DNA of 64,000 bases. Origin: Rhynchopus sp. YZ270_cl-10 (lineage: Eukaryota; Euglenozoa; Diplonemea; Diplonemida; Diplonemidae). The notes below the pieces were generated by a model. That model was not told where the DNA came from and did no database searches. It saw nothing but the letters and a program-made list of their open reading frames with translations. Where the stretch lies: assembly GCA_964035575.1 (NCBI GenBank), contig OZ037866.1, forward strand, positions 1,302,001 to 1,366,000, read 5' to 3'. Below are positions 51,519-61,500 of this stretch, piece by piece (position 1 is the stretch's first letter; the number at the start of each line of letters is the position of its first letter). The position numbers and the translations under genes were made by a program.

Positions 51519-51577
51519 AACTCCTTTGGCTTGGGTTGAATGAAAAAACAAAAACAAAAAAAAATCTGTGTTTCATG
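50545..51577. other. Repeat-poor AT-rich stretch with one hairpin
   Basis: No gene seen. Contains homopolymer runs (A-run at 51487-51518) and a clean hairpin at 51167-51222 with arms GTTCGTCCCAGC and GCTGGGACGAAC around GTCATCACGCTTGCGTGATG. Confidence 0.5.
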
Positions 51578-52462
51578 CTTCGTCGTCCGCCTGAGTCCAG
51601 GGTATTCGGGTGGTTAAAAAAACTGGTTTTGAAAACCAGTTTTTCCAAAAACTGGTTTCAAAAAAAAAAAAAAAAACAGAGAAATCTGGAGGGGAAAAAA
51701 AAACCGACACTTTTCACCAGGCCTTTCTGTAAATGTCGTCCCCAGATTAGGGCGGACTCGATTTTTTTCCCCGCATTTTTTCCCCGCCTGGTAGAACCGT
51801 GGTTGAACCACGGGAGTGCCTTTGAGAAATGGATGTTCCTTGAATTTTTTTTGCCTGCGGCGCCATTTTTCATTTTTTGCTCCGCAAAAAAGGGTTCGTT
51901 GAGTGGCTCTGTGGTGTAAAAAGCTAGATTTTTACACCGTACCCTCAAAAATTTTCGCCTGCGGCGCCATTTTATACAGTCCCTATGTTCCCAATGTCTA
52001 CCCTGGGTCAGCAGCACCGAAAAATATTTTGAGCAAAAAACAAGCTGACCTCCCCAACTTGAAATCTGGATTCCTGGATAAGACACTGACCCCACCCCCG
52101 AAAACCCCGAAAAAGGTGACTGTGTCCGTCAACGGTGGAGATTTTCGCCGGAAACACTAGTTTTCGCCACCCAGGAGAGAAAACCAGAAAAACCAGTTTT
52201 TTCCGGAATTTTGGATTTTCACCCTAATACCCTGCCTGAGTCCGCCAAAAAAAAAAAAAAAATCCCATTGACCCTCCCGAGTTGAGGCGGACTTTTGACT
52301 GAGTCCGCTCAGACTCATCCAGAGTCCGTTAAGTCCGCCCGAGTTTTGGCGTACTTGAGACGGACTATGGCAGACTTTGAAAGTCTGCCCCACTTGAAAC
52401 AGAATTTGAGAAGTCTGCCACAGTCCTTCTCAACTCAGGGCGGACTCAGGCGGACCACGAAG
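51578..52462. mobile_element. Second GTCCGCC-type element (degenerate)
   Basis: Ends CTTCGTCGTCCGCCTGAGTCC-like and its complement (GGACTCAGGCGGACCACGAAG region) resemble the ends of the 32.3-35.5 kb element. The right side has many GAGTCCGCC/GGCGGACT units (52225-52450). Inside are an ACTGGTTTT inverted repeat (51618-51660 with 52186-52205) and an inverted copy of the GGCGCCGCAGGC repeat (51849-51974). No target duplication or gene is evident; older than its 32-kb relative. Confidence 0.55.
51849..51974. repeat. GGCGCCGCAGGC repeat, copy 2 (inverted)
   Basis: GCCTGCGGCGCCATTTTTC at one end and GCCTGCGGCGCCATTTTA at the other, with TTTTTACACCGTACCCTC between. Followed by GTCCCTATGTTCCCAATGTC, which recurs inverted at about 61880-61900, so the repeat unit is longer than the GGCGCC core. 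Confidence 0.65.
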
Positions 52463-53144
52463 AAACGTGGTTCTTATTAAGGGATCGTATACTATTTAGG
52501 TTTTGAAAAGATCTGTGTGCGTGAGACACAATACCCTCATATTTAGTGACTGTCCAGCAGCTCATACTGTCAGGAAAAAAAAGCACAATACTGTGTGCAC
52601 CCCCAAAGTATGTATATTTTTTAAAAACGTAAACGTTACTTGACCCCCAACCATATTTAGTCGTGTAACCCGAAAATAGGCATCCTTAGAAGTGAAGATG
52701 CTGCAATGCTCTCTAAACCACTCTTTTTTACATTTTTTTTTTCCCTTTTTTTATTATTTTCCAAGTGTCTCTTCCTGGCTGCATATGTTTTTCAAACTCT
52801 TTTATTTTTGCAAAAGTACAACAAAAAATTTTCAAAAATCCCCTGTGTTTCGTCTTTGTATTGAGCAGCTATGCACAAATGACTTTAAGTCCAACTTTGC
52901 AAGAGAGAAAAAAAAATCCCCTGTTTACGAGAATTCGGTGTGCTCCCACCTATTAGCCTTGGCCGTTCTCTTATGCATGGAGAAAGCCTGAGTGGAGAAA
53001 ACCGTGAAGTGCGCAATAGCCAAAACTTATCTCACCCCCGGGCCCTCATTACCCAAAAAAAGAGAAAAATCAAAGAACAAAATACCCCCAAAAACAAAAC
53101 AGCACAACTTAAAAACAACAACAAAAAAACATATAGTTATACAT
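52463..53144. other. AT-rich stretch without genes
   Basis: No coding signal or clear repeat. Open frames are short and dominated by homopolymer runs. Confidence 0.45.
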
Positions 53145-54492
53145 AGCGCTCCAATTAGACTCTAACTAGATAATTAGAGTCGGCAGTTCGAGTATAATTA
53201 GAGTCTTTAAAACTCTAACTGAACTCTAATACTCTAACTGGACTCTAATTAGAGTCTAATTAGAGTCCTATAAGAGGGTCAATAAAGAGGGGCACATCAA
53301 TCAATGCTATAGCCATCAACCCAGGGGGCATAGCTAGTGCAAGAAATTCGACTTTGTAATCCAGAAAGTCTGTTCTCTGCTTGCAGAGAACCAGACACAA
53401 GAAAATATTGTTTGTTCCCCCAGAACACCAGTGCACAATTCACACTCCTTGTGGATGGTCTTGTTGCCTTTTTAGCACAGGAATTTTGGCCCAGGGGCAT
53501 GCACTTGAAGCATGGCTATTTAGTCAGTTGACTCCCCAGTAGTGTGTATGGGGCAGTGTTGTTTTGTTATGAATTCTCTTTGGTATTGTCGATCGCGGGT
53601 AGTTGTTCAACGCGAGGCTTGGATCTCTCCTGGGTTCATAAGTAGTATTTCTTCGGCTGAAATGAACGTATGCTCGCTATAGATTTCCCGTCAACACAGC
53701 CGTTGATACTGGGATTACCCCTTCGACCCCTTAGTGGTAGTTAAATTCGATTGATATTTACATTCCTACAGATGAAAGAACAAGACACCACTTCTGTACC
53801 CGCGCATCAACATTTGTAGAAAATTTTGCACCCCAAACACCTTCAATAATGCCCTTGTTGCTGGGAGTTTCTCATGTTTGATACCTGCACAGCAGGCATT
53901 CCTCTGAGTCTAACGCTGCTTGGCCTGTCTGCGGCGTTGCACCGAAGGTGCACATAGAGTTTTTGCATCGCATTCCCTAATGTATGGGGCACTCACACTT
54001 GAGGGCATGTGCCACTGCGCGGGTCTGAGTACCTGGGTACCCATAGCTGAGAATAAGCCGGGTCCCGAGTCCCGGTACTGGGTACTAGGTACAGTAGGAC
54101 TAGGACTAGGCCCCCCACCCTCCCGCGACCGGGTCCCCGACCCGCTTTCAGGCGGACCACAGCGCCTTCACATATTGTGTCCCAGTCCGGCTGAGAACTC
54201 GGTTCCCCAAGTCTTATTTTCAGCTATGTGGGTAACTGGGCACCTGGGTCCTACAGAGGAACCTTAGGGGAACCGGTTCCTTACGGCGTTTGCACCTACA
54301 AGAAGCCTGTTGTTTTACTCTAATTAGACTATAATTAGAGTGTAGTTAGAGTCTAATTATGCTCTAACTGCACTCTAATTATAGTCTAATTGAAGAAAAG
54401 CGACTCTAATTATACTCTAACTGTACTCTAACTGACTTGGCCCAAAATCCCAGACTCTAATTATACCCTAATACTCTAATTAGAGCGCTATG
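53145..54492. mobile_element. ACTCTAATTAGA-ended element, copy 2
   Basis: Ends near-identical to copies 1 and 3 (left end with one change, GCGCTCC). It is flanked by TATAGT on both sides, a 6-bp target duplication; the right-hand TATAGT belongs to dispersed module A, so the element landed at the 5' edge of that module. The interior includes CGACCCGCTTTCAGGCGG and a GGGTCCCGAGTCCCGG-rich part shared with copy 3. No transposase. Confidence 0.8.
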
Positions 54493-54498
54493 TATATA

Positions 54499-54555
54499 TA
54501 GTGGAGCACACTCTAGGGTGGCTACCCTAATACAACCAAGTTTTCAAAAAAAAAC
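54499..54555 (+). repeat. Dispersed module A, copy 4
   Basis: GTGGAGCACACTCTAGGGTG then GCTACCCTAATACAACC and AAGTTTTCAAAAAAAAAC. It adjoins the right end of the ACTCTAATTAGA element, which inserted at its first bases. Confidence 0.65.
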
Positions 54556-55112
54556 AACATACGACCTCCACTCAAACCACCCGTGCCTTCATTACCCCCT
54601 GGGGTTCCACTGAATCTCCGTCTTCGTTTAGCTAATGGAGTGGGTGACGGCTGCTTTGCGGAGCGTTATCAGATTTTCAAAAAAAAAACAAGTAATTGCT
54701 ATCGGAAAAAAAACGGCGTGTGCTGTGGAACTCCACCCTGTAGAAGTAACCTACAACACACCCAGCACTCTGCTCTTCTGCAGGTATGATAACGCTCTTC
54801 GTACGCTGCCAGACCCACTGGGACGCCTGCATCTAAAATGTTCAAGAAGGGGGGCTGTCCTCTTCATCCAGCACCATCTGATCGATAGCGTGTGTTGGAC
54901 GTAGTCTCGGCAGGCTCGGCGTGTTTCAGCTCGTTTTTGTCCACAGGGCCCCACGCAGTGTCGTCGTCGTTGGAGCAGTGCGGAAGAAGCACAGAATGCA
55001 CAGACGACAACACGTCGATCACACCAGGCACATCAGCACCTCCAGCAAATCGCTTGGATGCTACGGTGCTTTCGAAATCACGCGGGGTTTTCCACAGCAC
55101 ACCCCGTTTTTT
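54556..55112. other. Possible host-gene scraps between elements
   Basis: The region is less AT-rich than its surroundings. On the plus strand, 54742-54900 reads VTYNTPSTLLFCRYDNALRT and LPDPLGRLHLKC; on the minus strand, 54867-55030 reads GVIDVLSSVHSVLLPHCS and WGPVDKNELKHAE. Neither is recognisable or long enough to call. An inverted pair (GGCGTGTGCTGTGG at 54714 and CCACAGCACACCCCG at 55091) encloses this part, so it may be the inside of a small element. Confidence 0.3.
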
Positions 55113-56256
55113 TCTTAGCAGTTACTTGTTCTTGTTGTTATTGTAATTTTCAACCACCTTCCTTCAACCCTTGTAGGATCAGTTCTTACTTTTTTTCGCG
55201 AAAACTTGAAATTACACATTTCAAGAGAACAAATTAAAAAGGGTCCTTATTTGCATTTTTGGGCTCCGCCCGTGCAGTGGTGGGGTCAATCTCGAAAATT
55301 GGACAATTTTTTGACCACTTAAATTTTGAGAAATATGAGCCCGGTTCCTTATACGTGGGGCCCATTTTCCGCTAAAATTTTCCTCAAAATCTGGTTTTGT
55401 AAAATTGACCCTTTACTCCCCCCCCACATCGATTTCAATACTATACCTTACTTCACCTACGGCTGCCCTTACAGGGGGGGGGTGAAGGAAGGTAAGTTGA
55501 AAACACAAAAAAAATTTTTTTATTGTATTAGATCTGATTGGAGAGGGCCTTTTTTTTTTTCCACATTGTACAGCTATCTCTTAGATATACCCGCATATTG
55601 GACAGTGCCCCTTCCCTGCAGGCACGGTGCAGAGGTGAAGATCCCTCCACGTCCTTTGCCTCGATGTCTGCACCTGCATCAGAGTACACTTTCATCTTTC
55701 CAGTCTTCCCCCCTCTACCTCATCATTTCATTTATGATGCACATTTTTTCGTACCGGGGGGAAGTTTTTTTTTATTTGGACTTCATGCTTTCTGTGAACA
55801 GAACAGTTGCATGAATAAACACCCGCTTTTTTTTTTTTGGTACTGTGCGCACCTTTTTCTTTTTATTTTTTTTGGGGCGAATACAAGAGGTACCTCTTGT
55901 ATTAGACTCCCCCCCATATTTTTTCCCCCTTCAAGCCTAATATAAGAAGTCTATAGAGTTTTCTTATGTTCGCCCCTCCGCCCCCCAGTATCTTCGTTTC
56001 ATTTGCTCCCACACTGCTCTAACATAACACCCCGTCCAGCGGGCAATGTTGGGAAATGTTCCGTCCTTAGGAACTACCCAAACATTGACCCATTCACAGC
56101 GCTCTCAGCCCCCAGGCGTCGTCTCTCCTGAGGTCCCCTCGTACCGCAAAAACTCTGTCAAAAGAAGAAAATATTCTCACAAGATCCTATACCAGGTAGG
56201 TGTAAAGTGGTTGTCTCAATATCACACCCCCCGGTTAGTTTTTCTTAAAAGATGTC

Positions 56257-56284
<28 letters not shown>
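56257..56284 (+). repeat. GT dinucleotide microsatellite
   Basis: About 13-14 uninterrupted GT units followed by a T-run. Confidence 0.9.
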
Positions 56285-56287
<3 letters not shown>

Positions 56288-56338
56288 TTTTAATCAGTTA
56301 TGGGTTTCTTCCTTGCGTGGAAAAATGTATAAGTGTCT

Positions 56339-56449
56339 GGTGCTTTCGGAAGTAGGTCAACGACCTGTCGGTGACCTGTCAATATCAGGGGGGGTGTGTA
56401 TAAAGTCCCTGTGTCAGCGACCTGTCAATATCGACCCCTCCCGGAGCAC
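56339..56449. mobile_element. GACCTGTC MITE, copy 1
   Basis: Ends GGTGCTTTCGGAAG and CTCCCGGAGCACC, 111 bp, flanked by AGTGTCT and AGTGTCC (a 6-7 bp duplication). Inside are several GACCTGTC units and TCAATATC. An inverted relative lies at 61098-61217, and a larger split relative at 58627-59989. Confidence 0.75.
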
Positions 56450-56733
56450 CAGTGTCCCATATGATTTTTTTGTGTGTTTTCGTTTTATCGTACTGTTTTT
56501 TTACCCCTGATTTTTGACTACGGGGAGGGGGTCACAATAAGAATGGCTTAGTATTTCAAGTCAATTGATTTTCGCCGTACACATTTCGCTACAAAACAAC
56601 CCCAGCAACCGGGATTGGACGAGTTCCTACGACCAGGTTTTTGACCGGAGATCACAAATAAAAAAACAATTTCGTCTCTTCCCCCCCGAACCGTGAGTTG
56701 TAAATATATAAGCCCCTCCCGCTGCCAATATTA

Positions 56734-56888
56734 CACGGTGACCTTTTGGTATTCTGGTAACAAGCAAAGTAACAATATTTTTTTGTTACTTTTTTTTTTG
56801 TAACGTACTTATGTAACTTGTTACAGAACAAGCTCGGGCTTGTTATATTTTATTTTTCTTTTTCAGGGTACAACAAGGTCACCGTGCA
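56734..56888. repeat. ACACGGTGACC foldback repeat
   Basis: Arms ACACGGTGACCTT and AAGGTCACCGTG(C) enclose GGTAACAAGC/GCTTGTTAC and GTAACAAAAAAATATTGTTAC-like complementary stretches, about 155 bp. Non-coding. Confidence 0.6.
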
Positions 56889-57745
56889 CTCAAATCACCC
56901 CCCTCCCGCCTCAGTTTTAGTTTCGCCGCCACAGGTCGATTCACTCAAATATTCACCCCAAGCAAGTTTTTGGTGTCCTGATGCAAGAAAGCCATCTCCC
57001 CTGTTTTTTCCATGCACTTCCACTAGACACCCTACTGCACAAAAGTAGTGCAGCTTTCCAAGGTGGAGTGAAATGATGCTCTCTTGGTTGCTTTCCTTTC
57101 AAATAGTTGGCATCGTCCACTGGAGAACGTATTGTTGCTTTTGGTGAGGCTGGGTCTTAGCCGTAGACTTAAGGTGACTAAAAAACAGTGAAGACGTGTT
57201 TATTCACTCCAACAAATTATCAAAAAGAGGAAAAAAGAAAACAAATCGAAAAAAAAAACCCTCATTTTTTTTTAAAATGCAATACAACCAGACGAGGATG
57301 AGAATATTATCTTTAAATTTTTTTCTAGATGTAAGCCTCGAAAATGGATGTAGGACTGCATGGTTGGGGGTCCACTCCGGTGCATCGGTAATGCAATGTA
57401 AGGTACACTCACGAGAGGGCTTTGTATTTCAAGCCAACTTTTTCCACCACCTTCTTTCACCCTGTAGTCCCAGGGTGGGTAAAGGGTCAATGTTACAAAC
57501 CCGGATTTTGAGGAAAATTTTGGCCGAACCGGGCTCATATTTTCCAAAATTTAAGTCGTCAAAAAATTGTCCAATTTTCAACATCGACCCCGGACGGATC
57601 CCAAAAATGCAAATCAGGAGGTCCTTTTTAATTTGTTCTCTTGAAATGTGTAATTTCAGGTTTTCAAAAAAAAAAACAACTGATCCGACAGAGATTGAAG
57701 GAACCGTGTGGAAAACGACAACAACAGAAACAACTAATTGCTAAG

Positions 57746-58626
57746 ATACGAGAAACTTTTTTTGGTCAAAAAAAATTTTCCCTCCTCCCCCTTTTTTTTT
57801 GTTCAGGATCGCTGCTAGACGGTGAGATGCTGTGCGATGCGGCTACACTCGAAACACCTATCTAACAGATGAGATCCTTCGTTACAACTTTCCATATATA
57901 TTGTCTTTTTTGTTGTGACTTTTTCCATTCCAATCTCAGCATTGTAAGCAAGTAGTCCAACTCTCCCACCCCCCACCCTCCCCACAGAAATTTGTTTTTT
58001 GTTTCCTCAAACACTTCCCCTCCCCCCACCCCCCATCTTTGATTTCACCCCAGTGCCTTTTTACAACACCCATGTAAACCATCTTAAAAAATGTGATCAA
58101 GGTTACTAAGCAAAGGCTTTGTATCATCTTCTAAATGCAACCTCTTTTTTGGGAATAACCGCCACACCTTTTTGGGGAGAGGTCACGGTGTGCCGCCTGT
58201 ACGTAACACCCTAAGAGAGGGGTGAGGCCCCATATACAGCCTGGGCATGAGATATATGTTGTGTTCCCCTCCCCCCCCCTGAGGTCCCCCCCCTCTGCTC
58301 TCTTGTTTCGACCATCGTGCATCAGCGTTTGGGCGCAGCGAACGGGAGTACCTGTAAGCTCAGAACTCTCGCCTGCGGAAAGGTGCGCCACCCGGCTAAC
58401 GAACGGTTGTTTGTATTGTACGGGGGCAAGCCATTTTTAGGTTTCCTTTTTTTTTCACCACCTTTCTGCTGCGCTTTCATGGCTGGCATCGTACAGTGGG
58501 TCGGTTGGAGGTGCCTGCATCATCTATAGTCCTCATTTTTATTATTTTTGTTCCCATTTGCTTCAGTTCCAGCCCTTGGTAAGCTGATGTAAAGGAAGCT
58601 CTCAGCACAAAAAAAAAACTCTTGTG
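57746..58626. other. Repeat-bearing intergenic stretch
   Basis: No gene. Contains dispersed modules D (58090-58136) and B (58468-58526) and C-rich tracts at 57960-58040. Confidence 0.45.
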
Positions 58627-58716
58627 GTGCTATAGGAAATGAGTCAACGACCTGTCAGCGACCTGTCAATATCGGGGGGGGTGGGTCATTTTTTAATAGT
58701 ACTTAGCCATTTTCAG

Positions 58717-58980
58717 GTACACAGGTACACAGGTACACAGGTACACAGGTACACAGGTACACAGGTACACAGGTACACAGGTACACAGGTACACAGGTAC
58801 ACAGGTACACAGGTACACAGGTACACAGGTACACAGGTACACAGGTACACAGGTACACAGGTACACAGGTACACAGGTACACAGGTACACAGGTACACAG
58901 GTACACAGGTACACAGGTACACAGGTACACAGGTACACAGGTACACAGGTACACAGGTACACAGGTACACAGGTACACAG
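58717..58980 (+). repeat. Perfect 33-copy GTACACAG minisatellite
   Basis: 264 bp made of exactly 33 copies of the 8-bp unit with no sequence variation that I can see. The 24-bp triple unit makes all three forward frames open (VHRYTGTQ repeats), which explains the long spurious frames on both strands. Confidence 0.95.
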
Positions 58981-59349
58981 GCTTGAACGACTCTTTGCCG
59001 CTTCACAGCTGGTCTGTGAATGTGTTCACAGACCAGCTGTGGTAGTAGAAATCACCTCCAGCTTTGAGGGGCTCAGGGCTGTGTGACGCTGCTGATTTCG
59101 ACACGTTGCCGAAGCAGCGATCGCGCTTGGTGTGGTTTTGTGTATCCCAAAAGGAGTCATCACTCAAAGCATTTTGACTAAACGTCTGAACGTTCTGAAC
59201 CTGGAATCGATAGCAGACAGGAACAAGAGGATGGGCAGGCAGCGCCTACCCGACCTGTGTGAAGTGAATCAGTGATTGCCTGACAGATGTCTGGGTAACC
59301 GTGTATTCTGTGTGGGTATCCATGTCCGGAGTATATCTCATTGTCCCCT

Positions 59350-59850
59350 TACATTGTGATGTACGCGTAACTTTTTTTTACATGTTAGCCACATGTCATT
59401 TGACATGTAAAGTGACATGTGCCACAGGTGAAATGACCTGCTAAGAACATGTCATTTTTAGGTGGCACATGTCATTTACTTCACCGTCGTGTAGGGTCCG
59501 CGCGGGGTACCCCGGGGTTTGGGGAGCACACGGCGGTGAAGTAAGTTACATTACATGGAATGTTACATGTGAAAAACCGTTACACGTAAATGACATCTAA
59601 CTTCACATGTAATGTAACAGTTACATGTATTAGTTACATGTGATCATGTTACATGTGTCGATATGTAAAAAACCCACCCACCATAATTTTCACAACGATT
59701 TTTGAGGATTTTTTAGGTCTTACCAGAAATCACCGCCGAAAGCTGCCCAGAACCACCCCCAAAACCATTGTACCACTACCTGATTTCGCCACCTGTACCA
59801 CATGTAACAAAAGTTACATGTAATACCACATGTACCACCCGTTACTTCGT
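59350..59850. repeat. TTACATGTAA/GACATGT repeat cluster
   Basis: Many ACATGTCATTTGACATGT and GTTACATGT units in both orientations, with TTCACCGTCGTGTAGGG at about 59480 and ACACGGCGGTGAAGTAAG at about 59528 forming an inverted pair. Related to the element in the intron at 40867-41118. At least two insertions of this family seem merged. Confidence 0.6.
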
Positions 59851-59989
59851 GTACCCTGAGGGTCCGTATGGGCCACTGTGTGTCTGTGTGTGCGCCCCAC
59901 CAAAAAATCGCTAAGGGCCGTTAAAAAATGACCCCCCCCTATGGCAACGACCTGTCAGCGACCTGTCAATATCGGCCCCCCCTGGAGCA

Positions 59990-61500
59990 CCAAAGTCTTG
60001 TTTTCTTTTTTTTTTTATTCTGTTTTTTTAAAAGGTGGCGAACCAAAGGTTTTTATACAAATAATCCAAGACTTCTTACAAACACAAAAAGGATACAACA
60101 GCCAAGCTTCTTTTTATCCCATCCCCTCCCCCCTCCCCATTTCCTTCCCAAAAAGGCATCCCCTATATTTTCCATATTGTTATTATTTTTTTTTCCTTTT
60201 ACATCTACTGTTGTAGGCCGCAGGGTGCTTGTGGGTGATTGTCTTTGTGCTTTCATCCGGATGGCTGGTATCATACCATCGTACAGTGGGTCAGTCGGAA
60301 GTGCCTGCATCAATAACAACAGTTTGTTCTTTCTTTTTTGTGCACGAAGCATTTTACTTTTCTTTTCTACGTTTTGCAAAACACACACCATACAAAGAAA
60401 GATGGGACCATTTTTGTTGATCCCTCACCATATACTATCAATTTATTGATTGCATATGATGAAAATACTTTTTTGTGAGGCAATACTATGAGACACCGTT
60501 CATCCTCCCGAACGTTTTCGTTCAGCGAAGAAAACGATTTCTCTTGTTTTTCCTGCGACTCAAAAAAAATTATAGTGGAGTTCATCCTCGGGTGGCTACA
60601 CTAATACCAAGTTTTTCAAAAAAAAAACGAGGCTGATTTGGTCATCTTTACCTTTTAAAAAGATGTGTGAACAAGATGCCCTATTTTATTTTCATTTTTT
60701 TTTCTTCGATACACGAAGTGTGATTAGAAAAAAACCCGGGTAAAAAGAGAACGTCAACGTTACTATTACTTTGATAACACTATTTTTCCTTTTTTGAATT
60801 ATTATTTTTTTTGATTCTCTTTTTTAAAACGCCAAAACAGAATTTCACCTATTGGCTCCGTTCAGCGATTTTTTTTTCCCCTTCAAAACAACAAAACACA
60901 CAAAAACAAAAACGAATACGTATCTGTGATGTCTAGGTCTTCGATATTTGATAGCCCCAGCGCCCCCCCCCCTGCACTGCGTCCGATGAACGGTGAAGGC
61001 GTTTTGCACTTTCAACTTCTCTTTGCTATTAGGTGTCTGTTCAACTGGAGGTGTTGTCAAACAATCCACAAAGAAAAAAAAGAGTTTCACATAAATGGTG
61101 CTCCGGGAGGGGTCGATATTGACAGGTCGCTGACACAGGGACTTTATAGACACCCCCCTGATATGGACAGGTCACCTACAGGTCGTGACAGGTCGTTGAC
61201 CGACTTCCGAAAGCACCAATAAAGATATAAAAAAAAGTTTGGGTACATTTGGTGTACCTTATTATACCTTCTATTCAGTAGAATAGATAGTATAATATTA
61301 TGTAGCAATTTGATGTTAGCTGTCTGTTCACTAGAGGCATGTATCTAACGAAACCTTCTTTTGATGTTATATCAATATTTTGAACATGGTCTATGAGACG
61401 CATGAGATTCATCTTATGCGGTGCTCTAGGTTTGTGTGCTTTTCTAGCGCTTTTATGTGATTGTCGAAAAATGTGAAGGGAGTTTTTTTTTCACGTGGCA
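59990..61500. other. Repeat-bearing intergenic stretch
   Basis: No gene. Holds modules B (60247-60322), A (60572-60626) and C (60984-61024), and an inverted GACCTGTC element (61098-61217). The last 8 bases (ACGTGGCA) are the left target duplication of the second hAT element. Confidence 0.5.
61098..61217. mobile_element. GACCTGTC MITE, copy 2 (inverted)
   Basis: Ends GGTGCTCCGGGAGGGGTC and CTTCCGAAAGCACC, 120 bp; the reverse complement of the 56.3-kb copy with about the same interior (TATTGACAGGTCGCTGACAC). Possible imperfect duplication ATAAAT/AATAAA at the flanks. Confidence 0.75.

Larger units (their letters stand above)
55113..57745. mobile_element. Long-inverted-end element at 55-57.7 kb
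   Basis: Inverted ends of about 300 bp: left CTTAGCAGTTACTTGTTC through ACACATTTCAAGAG to GGTAAGTT-like sequence near 55440, right the complement from about 57470 to CAACTAATTGCTAAG. The arms share TGGGGTCAATCTCG, AATTGTCCAATTTT and AAAATTTTCCTCAAAATC blocks with moderate divergence. The inside holds a GACCTGTC element (56339-56449), a GT microsatellite (56257-56284) and an ACACGGTGACC foldback (56734-56888). No transposase was seen and no target duplication is clear. Confidence 0.65.
58627..59989. mobile_element. Expanded GACCTGTC element containing a minisatellite
   Basis: Ends GGTGCTATAGGAAATGAG and CCTGGAGCACC, with GTCAACGACCTGTCAGCGAC on the left and a near-identical block in direct order on the right (59940-59970), plus inverted GGGTCATTTTTTAA and TTAAAAAATGACCC. 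Between lie the GTACACAG minisatellite, a TCACAGCTGGTCTGTGAA hairpin (59004-59045) and TTACATGTAA-type material (59350-59850). It looks like a short element grown by insertions. No gene. Confidence 0.5.

Noticed and set aside
58717-58980. CRISPR array
   Set aside because: Units are 8 bp without spacers, and the genome is evidently eukaryotic.
58639-59006. Open frames of VHRYTGTQ-type repeats on both strands
   Set aside because: They are a by-product of the 8-bp minisatellite, which has no stop in any frame of its 24-bp superunit.
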